This document shows positions 35,002-45,100 of a stretch of 64,000 nucleotides of DNA, piece by piece. Numbering within the stretch: the stretch's first letter is position 1; each line of letters starts with the position of its first letter. The notes beneath the pieces are model-generated. The model had not been told where the DNA came from. It was given only the letters and a program-made list of their open reading frames with translations, and made no database searches. The DNA lies in the NCBI RefSeq assembly GCF_019236475.1, contig NZ_JAFAIX010000014.1, positions 1-64,000 on the forward strand, in the 5' to 3' direction. The DNA comes from Chitinophaga sp. (GTDB taxonomy: Bacteria > Bacteroidota > Bacteroidia > Chitinophagales > Chitinophagaceae). The position numbers and the translations under genes are program-made.

Positions 35002-36537
35002 TTATTGCTTTCCGTCTGGTAGCAAAGCTGGCTTTCCTGTTGCCTTGATGACCGGCATCGGAGATTTCCATTGGCGTAACTGATTGCTCAGCAATGCCGC
35101 CAGCTCCTTCACTTTCGTAGGATTTTTAGCGGCCAGGTTATGCTGTTCGCCGATATCTGTAGAGAGATCATATAGCTCTTTACTACCATCTCTCATACTA
35201 TACACCAGTTTCCATTTCCCTTGGCGTAGGGCGCTTCTGTAGTTAATCCCTGGGCCATCGCTGGGAATCCATTTATCTGGATAATGCCATACGAATATGC
35301 GCTGATCATCCATGGTAGCCGGTTGACGTAGCAAGGGTACGAAAGACCGGCCATCAATTTGTTGAATAGTATGATAGTTTTTCAGCCCTGCCATCTCCAG
35401 GATGGAAGGGAAAAAGTCTTCAATAATCACCGGTTGCGCGCAGACACTTCCCGGTATGCTTACCAGTGGCCCGCTCACAATCATAGGCTCTCGAATACCT
35501 CCTTCGTATACAGATCCTTTACCTGCTTTCAGCGGGAAATTTTGCGTATGCGCCTCGCCACCACGGGGAGGATGCAAGCTGAGGCCCCCGTTATCGCTCA
35601 TAAAGATGATGATCGTATTTTGAGCGATATGCTGTTGTTCTAGGTAGTCCATAATATCACCCAGACTCTTATCCATGCCTTCAATCATGGAAGCGTATTT
35701 CGCCTCTTGTGGATCCAGGCCCGCATCCTGGTATTTTTTGAGGAAGCGTACATCTCCCATCAATGGCACATGTACGGCATAATGCGCCAAATTCAGGTAG
35801 AATGGCTGTTTACGGGATATCGGATAAGCGATGGCTTTTATTGCTTCACGTGTAAGCGCTTCCGTTAGGAAGGTCCCTGTGTTGTAATATTCTTCTAGGT
35901 CTGGCACGGATTGCACCGTATTTTTTCCAGGGAGATTGCCATACGCTTCCTCACTCAGGTAACTCTGAGGGTGGCCAGCAGCATGGCCGGCAATATTTAC
36001 CAGGAACCCGAAATTCACCGGATTGGAACCGGGTGTACCCATTGGGCCCCAGTGGCCTTTTCCCACGTGAATGGTATAATATCCCGCCTCTTTTAGGAGT
36101 TGCGGATAGGGAGTGGCGTACACCGCTGCGCTGTCGCCAGCACGGGTAGTAAGCCCATTAATATTCCAAGGCGCTGGCAAATAAGTGGTGTCCGGATTAT
36201 CCGTATTGTTATTACGATTGGGAGACGTCCAGTTGGTGACACCATGGTGCGCTGCATTCATCCCCGTCATCAGGCTCACCCGAGAAGGCGTACACACAGG
36301 GGTGTCGTAGGCGTTGGAAAACAGGACACCTCTTGCGGCCAGGCGTTCCATATTAGGCGTATGGTACCTATGATTCAACGGTTGCATGCTACCGCTGAAT
36401 GGCACAGAGTTATCCATCCAGCCCATATCATCCACCAGGAAAACGATGATATTGGGAGATTGCTGTCCATAGCCAGTGGCAAGACTACAGCTCAGCAGCA
36501 ATGTTGTAAACAGTTGCTTCATGGTGCTCTTTTTCAT
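35002..36537 (-). CDS. Arylsulfatase A-like sulfatase (S1)
   Basis: A 511-residue secreted enzyme from ATG 36537 (signal peptide ending 'TGYGQ'). It has 'NIIVFLVDDMGWMD' (metal-binding aspartates) and the formylglycine motif 'YDTPVCTPSRVSLMTG' with the Cys near 80 (CxPSR). The second half carries 'HVGKGHWGP' and 'FMSDNGGLSLHPPRGG' for sulfate and metal contacts. Cys-type sulfatases need a maturation enzyme, absent from this window. It starts 25 bp after the second sulfatase ends. Substrate (a sulfated glycan) is inferred, not known. Confidence 0.93.
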   Translation of the reverse strand: MKKSTMKQLFTTLLLSCSLATGYGQQSPNIIVFLVDDMGWMDNSVPFSGSMQPLNHRYHTPNMERLAARGVLFSNAYDTPVCTPSRVSLMTGMNAAHHGVTNWTSPNRNNNTDNPDTTYLPAPWNINGLTTRAGDSAAVYATPYPQLLKEAGYYTIHVGKGHWGPMGTPGSNPVNFGFLVNIAGHAAGHPQSYLSEEAYGNLPGKNTVQSVPDLEEYYNTGTFLTEALTREAIKAIAYPISRKQPFYLNLAHYAVHVPLMGDVRFLKKYQDAGLDPQEAKYASMIEGMDKSLGDIMDYLEQQHIAQNTIIIFMSDNGGLSLHPPRGGEAHTQNFPLKAGKGSVYEGGIREPMIVSGPLVSIPGSVCAQPVIIEDFFPSILEMAGLKNYHTIQQIDGRSFVPLLRQPATMDDQRIFVWHYPDKWIPSDGPGINYRSALRQGKWKLVYSMRDGSKELYDLSTDIGEQHNLAAKNPTKVKELAALLSNQLRQWKSPMPVIKATGKPALLPDGKQ

Positions 36538-36561
36538 TGTTTTGATCGACTTGCATTGTTA

Positions 36562-38073
36562 TTATTGAACGGCTATCGCGGCAGCGTCATTGTCTTCATA
36601 CTTCTTAATTTCCTGCATCAACTGTTGTTTCAGTTGCGTTACTGTCGACTGATAGCGCTTATCCTCATACAAGTTATGGAGTTCTTGCGGATCGTTTTTA
36701 AGGTCGTACAATTCCCAGGCTTCCACTCTTTTATAGAAGCGAATCAGTTTATACCTGGTGGTTCTGATGCCGAAATGTGGCGACACAGCATGTTCTCCAT
36801 TTTCGTAGTAATGGTAATACAACACCTCTCTGCCTTTTTCGGTTGACTTCCTAAACAGCGGCAGCATGGATGCTCCTTGCATATCTTTCGGAATGCGAAC
36901 GCCGGCCGCTTCCAATAAAGTAGGCGCAATATCCATATTGAGCACCATTGCATTGGAAACAGTGCCTGGCTTGATAATGCCTGGATAGCGCATTACCATG
37001 GGGGTACGAAAAGATTCTTCGTACATAAACCGTTTGTCGAACCAGCCATGTTCGCCCATATAAAAGCCTTGGTCCGACAGGTAGATCACAATAGTATTTT
37101 TCGAGAGACGATGTTCGTCCAGGTATGCCAGGGTTCTGTTGATATTACGATCCAGGGAAGCTGCTGTGGCCAAGTAATCGCGCATATAGCGTTGATATTT
37201 CCATTCTGCCAATGGGTTTCCAGTCAGATTTTTCGCCTTAAAATCGGCCGTGATGGGGTTGTATACCGCATCATATTTAGCCCGTTGAGCGGGGTTCATG
37301 CGTGCTATTGCCGCTTCCGGTTTATCATTCACTGCTAGTTTCAGGTCATAACTGAGACGCATATCTTTTGCAATGCTCATTTCCTGTACCTGCGCTGCTT
37401 TGCGGCCATCATAGGTATCGAAGTAAGTGGCGGGGATCGGATAGGTACAGTTTTCCAGTGTACCCATATCCGTAGTATCTGGAATCCAGGTACGGTGAGT
37501 GGCTTTATGGCCAATCACGAGGCAGAAAGGTTGCGTGGTATCGCGTTTATCCAGCCAGTTCTCCGCTTCATCCTCGATCACATTGGTCACGTAGCCTTCC
37601 TTTCTTTCTGTTTTACCGTCCATGTTGATGAAATCTGGATTAAAGTATTGGCCTTGTCCGGGGAGGATACGATAGAAGCTGAAGCCTTCCGGTTTGCTTT
37701 CCAGGTGCCATTTACCGATCCAAGCAGTTTGGTAACCGGCATGTTGCAGTTCCTTTACAAAGGTATTCTGGCTGCCATCGAAGACAGAATGCTCATTATC
37801 CTTAAAGCCGTTCTTATGGCTGTATTTACCCGTGATAATGACTGCCCGACTGGGCCCGCAGATGGAATTGGTCACGTAGGCCTTATCGAAGCGAACGCCT
37901 TCCGCTGCTATACGGTCGATGGCCGGTGTGCGTGTTAGTTTGCTGCCATAAGCGCTGATGGTTTGAAAAGCGTGGTCATCCGAGATAATGATTAGGATGT
38001 TTGGTCTTTGCTGGGCCAGCAATTGGCTAAAGCAGGCCGCCAGCAATAGGCATATGCCGATAAACTTTTTCAT
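36562..38073 (-). CDS. S1 sulfatase (GlcNAc-6-sulfatase-like)
   Basis: A 503-residue secreted enzyme from ATG 38073, signal peptide ending 'SQLLAQ'. It shows 'NILIIISDDHAFQTISAYG', the formylglycine site 'SICGPSRAVIITGKYSHKNGF' (Cys near 72), 'WIGKWHLESKPEGF', 'YLSDQGFYMGEHGWFDKRFMYEESFRTPMVMRYPG', and a C-terminal 'RTTRYKLIRFY...WELYDLKNDPQELHNLY'. This set resembles N-acetylglucosamine-6-sulfatases with a DUF4976 C-terminus. First gene of the operon, followed by the second sulfatase and the esterase. Substrate assignment is tentative. Confidence 0.9.
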   Translation of the reverse strand: MKKFIGICLLLAACFSQLLAQQRPNILIIISDDHAFQTISAYGSKLTRTPAIDRIAAEGVRFDKAYVTNSICGPSRAVIITGKYSHKNGFKDNEHSVFDGSQNTFVKELQHAGYQTAWIGKWHLESKPEGFSFYRILPGQGQYFNPDFINMDGKTERKEGYVTNVIEDEAENWLDKRDTTQPFCLVIGHKATHRTWIPDTTDMGTLENCTYPIPATYFDTYDGRKAAQVQEMSIAKDMRLSYDLKLAVNDKPEAAIARMNPAQRAKYDAVYNPITADFKAKNLTGNPLAEWKYQRYMRDYLATAASLDRNINRTLAYLDEHRLSKNTIVIYLSDQGFYMGEHGWFDKRFMYEESFRTPMVMRYPGIIKPGTVSNAMVLNMDIAPTLLEAAGVRIPKDMQGASMLPLFRKSTEKGREVLYYHYYENGEHAVSPHFGIRTTRYKLIRFYKRVEAWELYDLKNDPQELHNLYEDKRYQSTVTQLKQQLMQEIKKYEDNDAAAIAVQ

Positions 38074-38168
38074 TGTTCTCCTTCGGTTTCGCTTAAAAGT
38101 AATTCTCCGAACCGATATTTAATAACCTATTCCACCAGTGGTAAATCGTGTCTCCCTAAAATTAAAAA

Positions 38169-38196
38169 CACCTTCCCGGAAAATCCCGGGAAGGTG
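38169..38196 (-). terminator. Terminator of the PorP/giant-protein operon
   Basis: CACCTTCCCGG (38169-38179) and CCGGGAAGGTG (38186-38196) form an 11-bp GC-rich stem, 6-nt loop. On the minus strand the stem is followed by TTTTTAATTTT, a classic intrinsic terminator, 28 bp after the PorP stop. Confidence 0.88.
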
Positions 38197-38224
38197 CGAG
38201 TATACTATAATCAGGAAGAACAGA

Positions 38225-39181
38225 TCAGCGGAAAAGATCGGCAGTGAGGCCAATCTCATAGCCTCCGTCTGAATAGGTTTTCAGGCCGGAGGTCTGTTTG
38301 GTATACAGGGCCACCAGTTTCACCGTATTCATGATGCGTACCCCAGCTCCTACCGTAAAATTGCCGGAGGAATGATACAGGGCGGTCACATTGGCGACGT
38401 TGTTGAGCAAGCCTACATTCAAGCCCACATCTAGGATACCATCGTAGCCTTTGATGCTGCGGTAGCAGAGTTTCGGCTCTATAGAAGTCACTGCATGCTC
38501 CAACTGCCATTTATAGCTGATGCCAGAGAAGAAGACAGTACCACCGTCTACAGCCGGAAAATCTTTATTGGAGAAGGTAGCGCGGATATTAGGCAAAGCC
38601 GCCTGGATCGTCCAATGCTGGTCCGTATAGGCCATACCGTAGTCGGCCTCAAAATAATCATCCCTGCGGTTAAAAGCACCGATAGAAGGATCATTATTAT
38701 CCGCGTTGATTTTGGAATAATTCAGGCGTTGGAAATTCACTCCCAGCGAGATGCCGAAATGCAATTTACTACCTTTCTCATTCAGCGGCAGATGGTAAGC
38801 ATAGGTACCCGCAATGCGCGTACGGGAGAGCAATCCGGCTTGGTCATTGAAGACGTTGAGTCCGGCTCCTACCCTATTACCGATATACCCATCGGCGGAG
38901 AAGAATTTAGTAGTGGGGGCTCCATCTATGCCATTCATCTGAGCGCGATAGGCCGCATTCAGGTGCATACCGCTGTCAAGGCCCGCCATGGCGGCATTGG
39001 CGAGGTATTGGTTTTGAAAATACTGGGTTCCGGAAGGGTCCAGCAGTGCCGCTGTTTTACTGAGCGTTTGTGCGTTGCCGTTGGTGAACAGGAACATCGT
39101 TCCTGCCACCAAGGCTATTGCTTTACATTTTACAGTTGCGGAAATTGCATTTCGCATGATAATATTTTTTATAGCAATCAT
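38225..39181 (-). CDS. PorP/SprF-family type IX secretion membrane protein
   Basis: A 318-residue protein; ATG 39181 overlaps the TGA of the giant gene (ATGA), pointing to translational coupling. A later ATG at 39157 gives an equally good signal peptide (ending 'NGNAQ'). The family pattern is plain: 'LLDPSGTQYFQNQYLANAAMAGLDSGMHLNAAYRAQMNG', 'FFSADGYIGNRVGAGLNVFNDQAGLLSRTRIAGTYAYHLPL', 'GISLGVNFQRLNYSKI', and C-terminal 'GVRIMNTVKLVALYTKQTSGLKTYSDGGYEIGLTADLFR'. PorP/SprF proteins are outer-membrane beta-barrels that partner type B T9SS cargo; the cargo is the giant protein just upstream. Confidence 0.93.
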   Translation of the reverse strand: MIAIKNIIMRNAISATVKCKAIALVAGTMFLFTNGNAQTLSKTAALLDPSGTQYFQNQYLANAAMAGLDSGMHLNAAYRAQMNGIDGAPTTKFFSADGYIGNRVGAGLNVFNDQAGLLSRTRIAGTYAYHLPLNEKGSKLHFGISLGVNFQRLNYSKINADNNDPSIGAFNRRDDYFEADYGMAYTDQHWTIQAALPNIRATFSNKDFPAVDGGTVFFSGISYKWQLEHAVTSIEPKLCYRSIKGYDGILDVGLNVGLLNNVANVTALYHSSGNFTVGAGVRIMNTVKLVALYTKQTSGLKTYSDGGYEIGLTADLFR

Positions 39182-42100
39182 CGCTGTTCTCTAACTATTG
39201 TGATAAATCCTTTTGCAGTCTTCGCCCCGCCGTCGATGGTGAGGATGTAATAGTAAGTACCTTCAGACAGTGCGTGACCGTTGAGTGTAGCATCCCATTC
39301 GTTATTGTAGTTTCTGCGTTGGTATACCAGTCGGCCAGAGCGATCAAAGATTTTCACTTCGTTGTTGGTATACAGATCAATGTTCTTGATAACCCATTTA
39401 TCGTTGATACCATCGCCGTTTGGCGTGAGCAGGTTGGTAGCATCCACTTTGAAATCGTTGTTGGCCGTAACAGCGTAGGTACCGCTATTCGTACATCCGG
39501 TAACGTTAGATACTGTTACTTTATAAGTAGCATCTGCTTTTACGCGAGCTACGAGGATATTGGATTGTTGGCCACTAACGATACCATCTACAGGATCCCA
39601 ACTGAACAGATCGCCACCGGTAGCAGTCAGGTGAATGATATCACCTTTAGACACTGGATTTGATTTATCAGCCGTGATATTAACCACTGGCATAGCATTC
39701 ACGCGGAGGTGGAATGTACGTTTGAAGGTATCTACCCCATTGTTGGCTGTACCGCCGTTATCTTGGATGGTAACGGTGATGTTGGCATCGCCGGAAGTCA
39801 GCGTGGATTTGAATTTATAGGTAACTACACCTGCCTGGCTAACATTCAGTTGGTCGAAGATAGCCGCATCAGCAGCGAGGCGCAGGGTGTAAGTTTGATC
39901 TGTTTCCACCGCTGAGAGGCCCGTCAATTGGATGCTATGTGTATTGTAATCAGCGCAGATAGTCTGGTCTGCAATTGGGTCCATGGTTGGTGCTTTGTTC
40001 ACGAACAGCGGGCCTACATGGATATTTACTACAATTGGTGCAGTCGTATTTACCCCATCGCTCACCGTAATAGTGATGCTGGTATTGGAATTCGCCAGTA
40101 GCTTCAGTGCTGGGATATTCTTCACCGTTACATTGCCGTTAGCATCCAGGGCGAAGGCGCCATTGGAAGCATCTGCCACAATGGTCCAGTTTTGAATAGT
40201 TCCCAGGGCATCGGTAGCGGTTAGTTTACCTACCAGTGCGCCGAGCGGAACATCGCCGGAAACATCCATGGTTGGGATGGTGACAACAGGCGGTGTAGCA
40301 TCATATACAAAGCTGAAGGTATTAGAGGCCGTATTGCTGTTGTTACCGATGTTCATTACTGCGTTTGCAGGCAGTGATACGGATACCTGGCCGTCTGCCG
40401 CAGGCGTAATAACAAATGTATAAGTGATATTGTCTGTTGTAGCGAGACTGCCAACACTGCCGTTGGTTACGGTAAAGTTAGCAGCGGTCAGGCCGGTTAC
40501 CGCTTCACTGAATACAGCAGTAACATTTACTGGCGTGTTTACGCGGGCGGTATTGCCACTCAATGTAACGCTTGGGTGAGCAGTGTTTACGCGCACCTGT
40601 GTGGTACTTGGTACACCAGCGAGGCTCAGTACTGCGTTGTTACTGAAATCGTCTGCGATGGTGCCACCATTCAAGTTGAGAGCAGTAGACAGGTCTATTC
40701 CATCCATATCCATATCGCCAGCTTGTACAGCATAGCTGAAGGTCAGGGTGTTGGTACCAGATCCGCTCACATAAGAGGCGCTTACAGTTTTGGTACCGAT
40801 GGTCAGCGGCAGCACTGGGCTACCGGTAACGGTTACTGGTTTACTGAATACCACATTAAAGGTCAGTGTCTGGGAGGCGTTGTAGTAGCCGTTTGCTGGT
40901 ACCGTTACTGAATTAATAACAGGAGCAGTGCCGTCATAAGCTGTAGTCAGTACGTTGGAGGCAGTATTGCCAATATTAGCGATATTCTTTACAATTCCTG
41001 CTGGCAATTGCACCGTTACATTACCAGTAGCCATTGGCGTTACCAGGGCTGTATAGGTATTGTTAGCGCCAGCTTGCAGGTTGCTAGGTGTAGCGTTAGT
41101 TACCGCGAAACTGCTGGTTGTCAGACCAGTCACCGCTTCGTTGAAGGCCACTGTAATGGTAAACGGCTGGTTAGTTTTAGCAGGGCCAGTAATAGTAGCT
41201 GAAGGAACGGTCGTATATACGAGCACGTTATTCGTAGCTGGAATGTTATTCAGTGTGAGATCTGCGTCTACACCAAATCCATCCTTCATGGTAGCTCCAT
41301 TCAGTTGGATCATACTGCCCAGTTGAATACCGCTAAGTGCCTGGTCTCCCGTCACTACCATATATTGGAAGATGACATTATTTCCAGCAGTTTTTAAATA
41401 AGTAGCATTTACTGTTTTTGTACCGATGATTACTTGCAGGGATGGCGTACCGTTGGTGGTATTTACAATAACTGGTTTCTGGTACGTCACCATGAAGCCC
41501 ATAGGTTGTCCGGTGGTATAGAACCCGTTACCTGGTACATTTGTCTGTTGAACAACAGGGATTGCGGAATAACGCACCTGAGCAGATCCCGCCTGGTTAC
41601 CATTGAGGCCGAGTGATTGTACTGCATTGGCTGCAATAGCAACGGTCATTAGGCCTTCCGTGGTAGGGGTCATCGTAGCCGTGTAAGTGATATTGTCTGT
41701 TGTCTGCACATTGCTAACAGTAGCCATACCACCAGTATTGATGGTAGCCGCAGTAAATCCGGTTACTTTTTCTGAGAAAGTAAAGGAAGTCGTGAACGGA
41801 CCGGTTACCAGCGCTGGCGCTGTAATGGTCACTGTTGGATTAGCGGTGCTGACAAATACATTAGCCGTACTAGCCACATTATGGAGTGTCAGGTTAGCAG
41901 GGTTTCCTGCGATATCGTTTATGGAACCGCCAGTTATGGACAGGCCGTTGATACTGATACCATGAAGGTCCTGATCACCATTTACCACTTGATAGCTGAA
42001 GGTGATATTATTATTACTTGAATGACTTACAAATAAATGGCGAGTAACACCACCGATAGTAATATCCAGTATAGGACTACCGACAAAGCTGATGTCTTCC

Positions 42101-45100
42101 GAGAAGTTCACTGTAAAATTCAGTGTTTTGTTGGTGGTACTGTTGTAGTATCCATCTGCTGGAACATCTACTGAAGTGACCACAGGAATGGTGCCATCTA
42201 CTTTTACGCCGTTATTTGCTGGAATCGGAGGGAGATTGAGGTCTGCATTCCGGGTACTGAGACCGATGATACTACCACCATTCAGGTTAATAGCAGTGCC
42301 CATAGCAATATTATTGCGCTCCAGGTCGCCGTTGGCTACCGTGTAAGCAAAGTTCAATTGACGACCCACCATACCCTGGTATTGTGCTTTAACAGTGCCA
42401 GAGCTGAGGATGATATCCAGTGTAGGCGTACCTGTTACAGTAACCAGTTTATCATAAGTTACAGAGAAGTTGAGCACCGCTCCTAATTTATAGTAATTAA
42501 GTGCTGGCAAGGTTACTCCAGTAACCACAGGTGGCATTTTATCGTAATAAACCGTCAGCGGAGCAGAGGCTGTATTGCCATAACCGCCAGTGTTCTGGGC
42601 TGCATTGGCAGGAACGGTCAATGTAGCATTACCTTCATTCTGCGGTGAAACTGTGCAGGTATAGGTAATGTTATCGCTCGTTTGCAGATTGGATACAGTG
42701 GCGTTGGTTGCGGTAATCGCGGCCGCTGTCAAGCCAGTAACTGGTTCACTAAACGTAATCGTTAAGGTGAAGTTGCCATATACAGTTGGAGCGGCAGTAG
42801 AAAGGGTGCAGGTTGGAATATTGGTATTCACCATTACGCCAGTTGTATTAGGCGCCGTGAATGTCAGCACTGCATTGTTGGTGGCTACATCCTGGATAGT
42901 ACCTCCATTCAGTGAAATTACACCAGTTGAAATACCATCTGCATCATTATCTCCTGTTTGAATATTATAGGTGAATGTCAATGCGGAAGTACCGGATCCA
43001 GCAGTATAGCTCGCTTTGCGAACAGTTGTGCCGATGGTAACATCCAGTGTAGGCGTACCAGTTACCGTAACCGGTTCTGAGAAATTCACCGTATAAGTCA
43101 GTACTTTATTGGTAGTTGTGTTATAGTAGCCATTTGCAGGAGCAACTACAGTGGACACCGTAGGCGGAACACCATCTACTTTCACCCCATTATTTGGTGC
43201 TACAGCAGGGAGATTGAGGACCGCATTCTGTGTATTGGCGCCGATGATGGTAGCACCATTGAGATGAATGGCGGCACCTATACCTATATTATTAGGTGCT
43301 AGGTCACCGTTGGCTACTGTATAAGTGAAACTCAACGTATTGCCGGAAATACTCTGATACTGGGCAGACACGGTTCCTGAGCTCAGCACTACATCTAGTG
43401 TAGGCGTTCCTGTTACTACGATAGGTTTATCATATTTAACAGAGAAGTTAAGCACATCCCCTAATTTATAGTATTTAGGTGTTGGCAGGGTCAGTGCAGT
43501 AACCGCAGGAGGTGTTTTATCGTAATAAAGCGTCAGGGTATTAGAGGCGGTGTTATTGTAACTACCTGTATTCTGGGCAGCACCAGCGGGAACGTTTAAG
43601 GTGACGTTACCATCATTTTGTGGTGAAACCGTGCAAGTATAGGTAATGTTATCGGTCGTTTGCAGGTTAGAGACAGTTGCGTTTGTTGCTGTAATGCTAG
43701 CTGCAGTCAATCCGGTAACGGCTTCACTGAAGGTGATGGTTGCAGTGAAATCACCATACACGGTAGTGCCAGGGGCAGTGATAATGCAGGTTGGCGTATT
43801 GGTATTCACAAAAACTCCGCTTGTGTTTGGAGCAGTGAATGAACGCATAGCAGTATTAGTAACTGCATCCTGGAGGGTACCGCCATTCAGGGTAATGGTG
43901 CTGGCAGTGGCAATACCACTGGCGTCATTATCCCCTGGTTGAACAGTATAGTTAAAGGTAAGTGTATTGGTACCTGAACCGGAGACATAGGTAGCGTTCT
44001 TACTAGCCGAACCAATGACGAATCCGATGAAAGGTGTTCCTGTTACAATGACATTTTTATTGTAGGTCACTGTGAATGTCAACTGATTTCTAGTGGTAGC
44101 ATTATAGGTACCATTTGCTGGACCAGTTACCGTGGTGATAACCGGCACAACACCGTCTACTTTCACACCATTGTTAGCAGGGACTGCAGAGAGCGTGAGG
44201 CCTGCGTTCTGAGTGTTGGTACCGATGATAGTACCTCCATTCAGGTTGATAGTAGGTCCTACGCCTATATTATTAGGCTCCAGGTCGCCGTTGGCCACCA
44301 CATAAGCGAAGTTCAGCGTATTGCCCGACATGCTTTGATACTGTGCAGACACGGTACCTGAGCTCAGCACTACATCTAGTGTAGGCGTTCCTGTTACTGC
44401 GATAGGTTTATCGTAAGTAACAGAGAAGTTAAGTACATCGCCTAATTTATAGGTGCCCGCTGCAGGTGGCGTCAGTCCTGTAACCGCAGGCGGGGTTTTA
44501 TCATAATAGGTGATTACAACACCGGAAGAAAGGTTGTAATAACTTCCCGTATTTTGCACCTTATTAGCGAGAATAACCATTGGTACGTTACCATCTGCTT
44601 GCGGTGTTACCGTACAGGTATAAGTAACGTTATCAATCTTCTGTAAGTTGGATACAGTTCCGTTTCCTACCTGGATGGCGGCCGTAGACATCCCGGTTAC
44701 TATTTCGCTGAATGTAATTGTTAATGTATACGGACCATAAACTGGATTAGGAGCAGATATAGTGCAGGTTGGTATTTTGGTATTCACAAAAACGCCTGGT
44801 GTAACAGGAGGCGTAAATGTAAGTACTGCATTATTACCTGCCATGTCCATGATAAAACCTCCATTCAGGGTAATAGCACCTGCTGTGGTAATACCGCTGG
44901 CGTCATTATCTCCGGAAACAACATTGTAGACAAATGTAAGCGTATTGGTACCGCCGCCAGTGGTATAAGTAGCCGTTTTATTAACACCACCTATTACAAT
45001 TCCAATACTTGGTATTCCACCGGCAACAACCACATTGACATTTTCACTAAATGTTACTTTGTAAATGATTGTTTTCCTGGTGGTTGAATTATAGGTGGTA

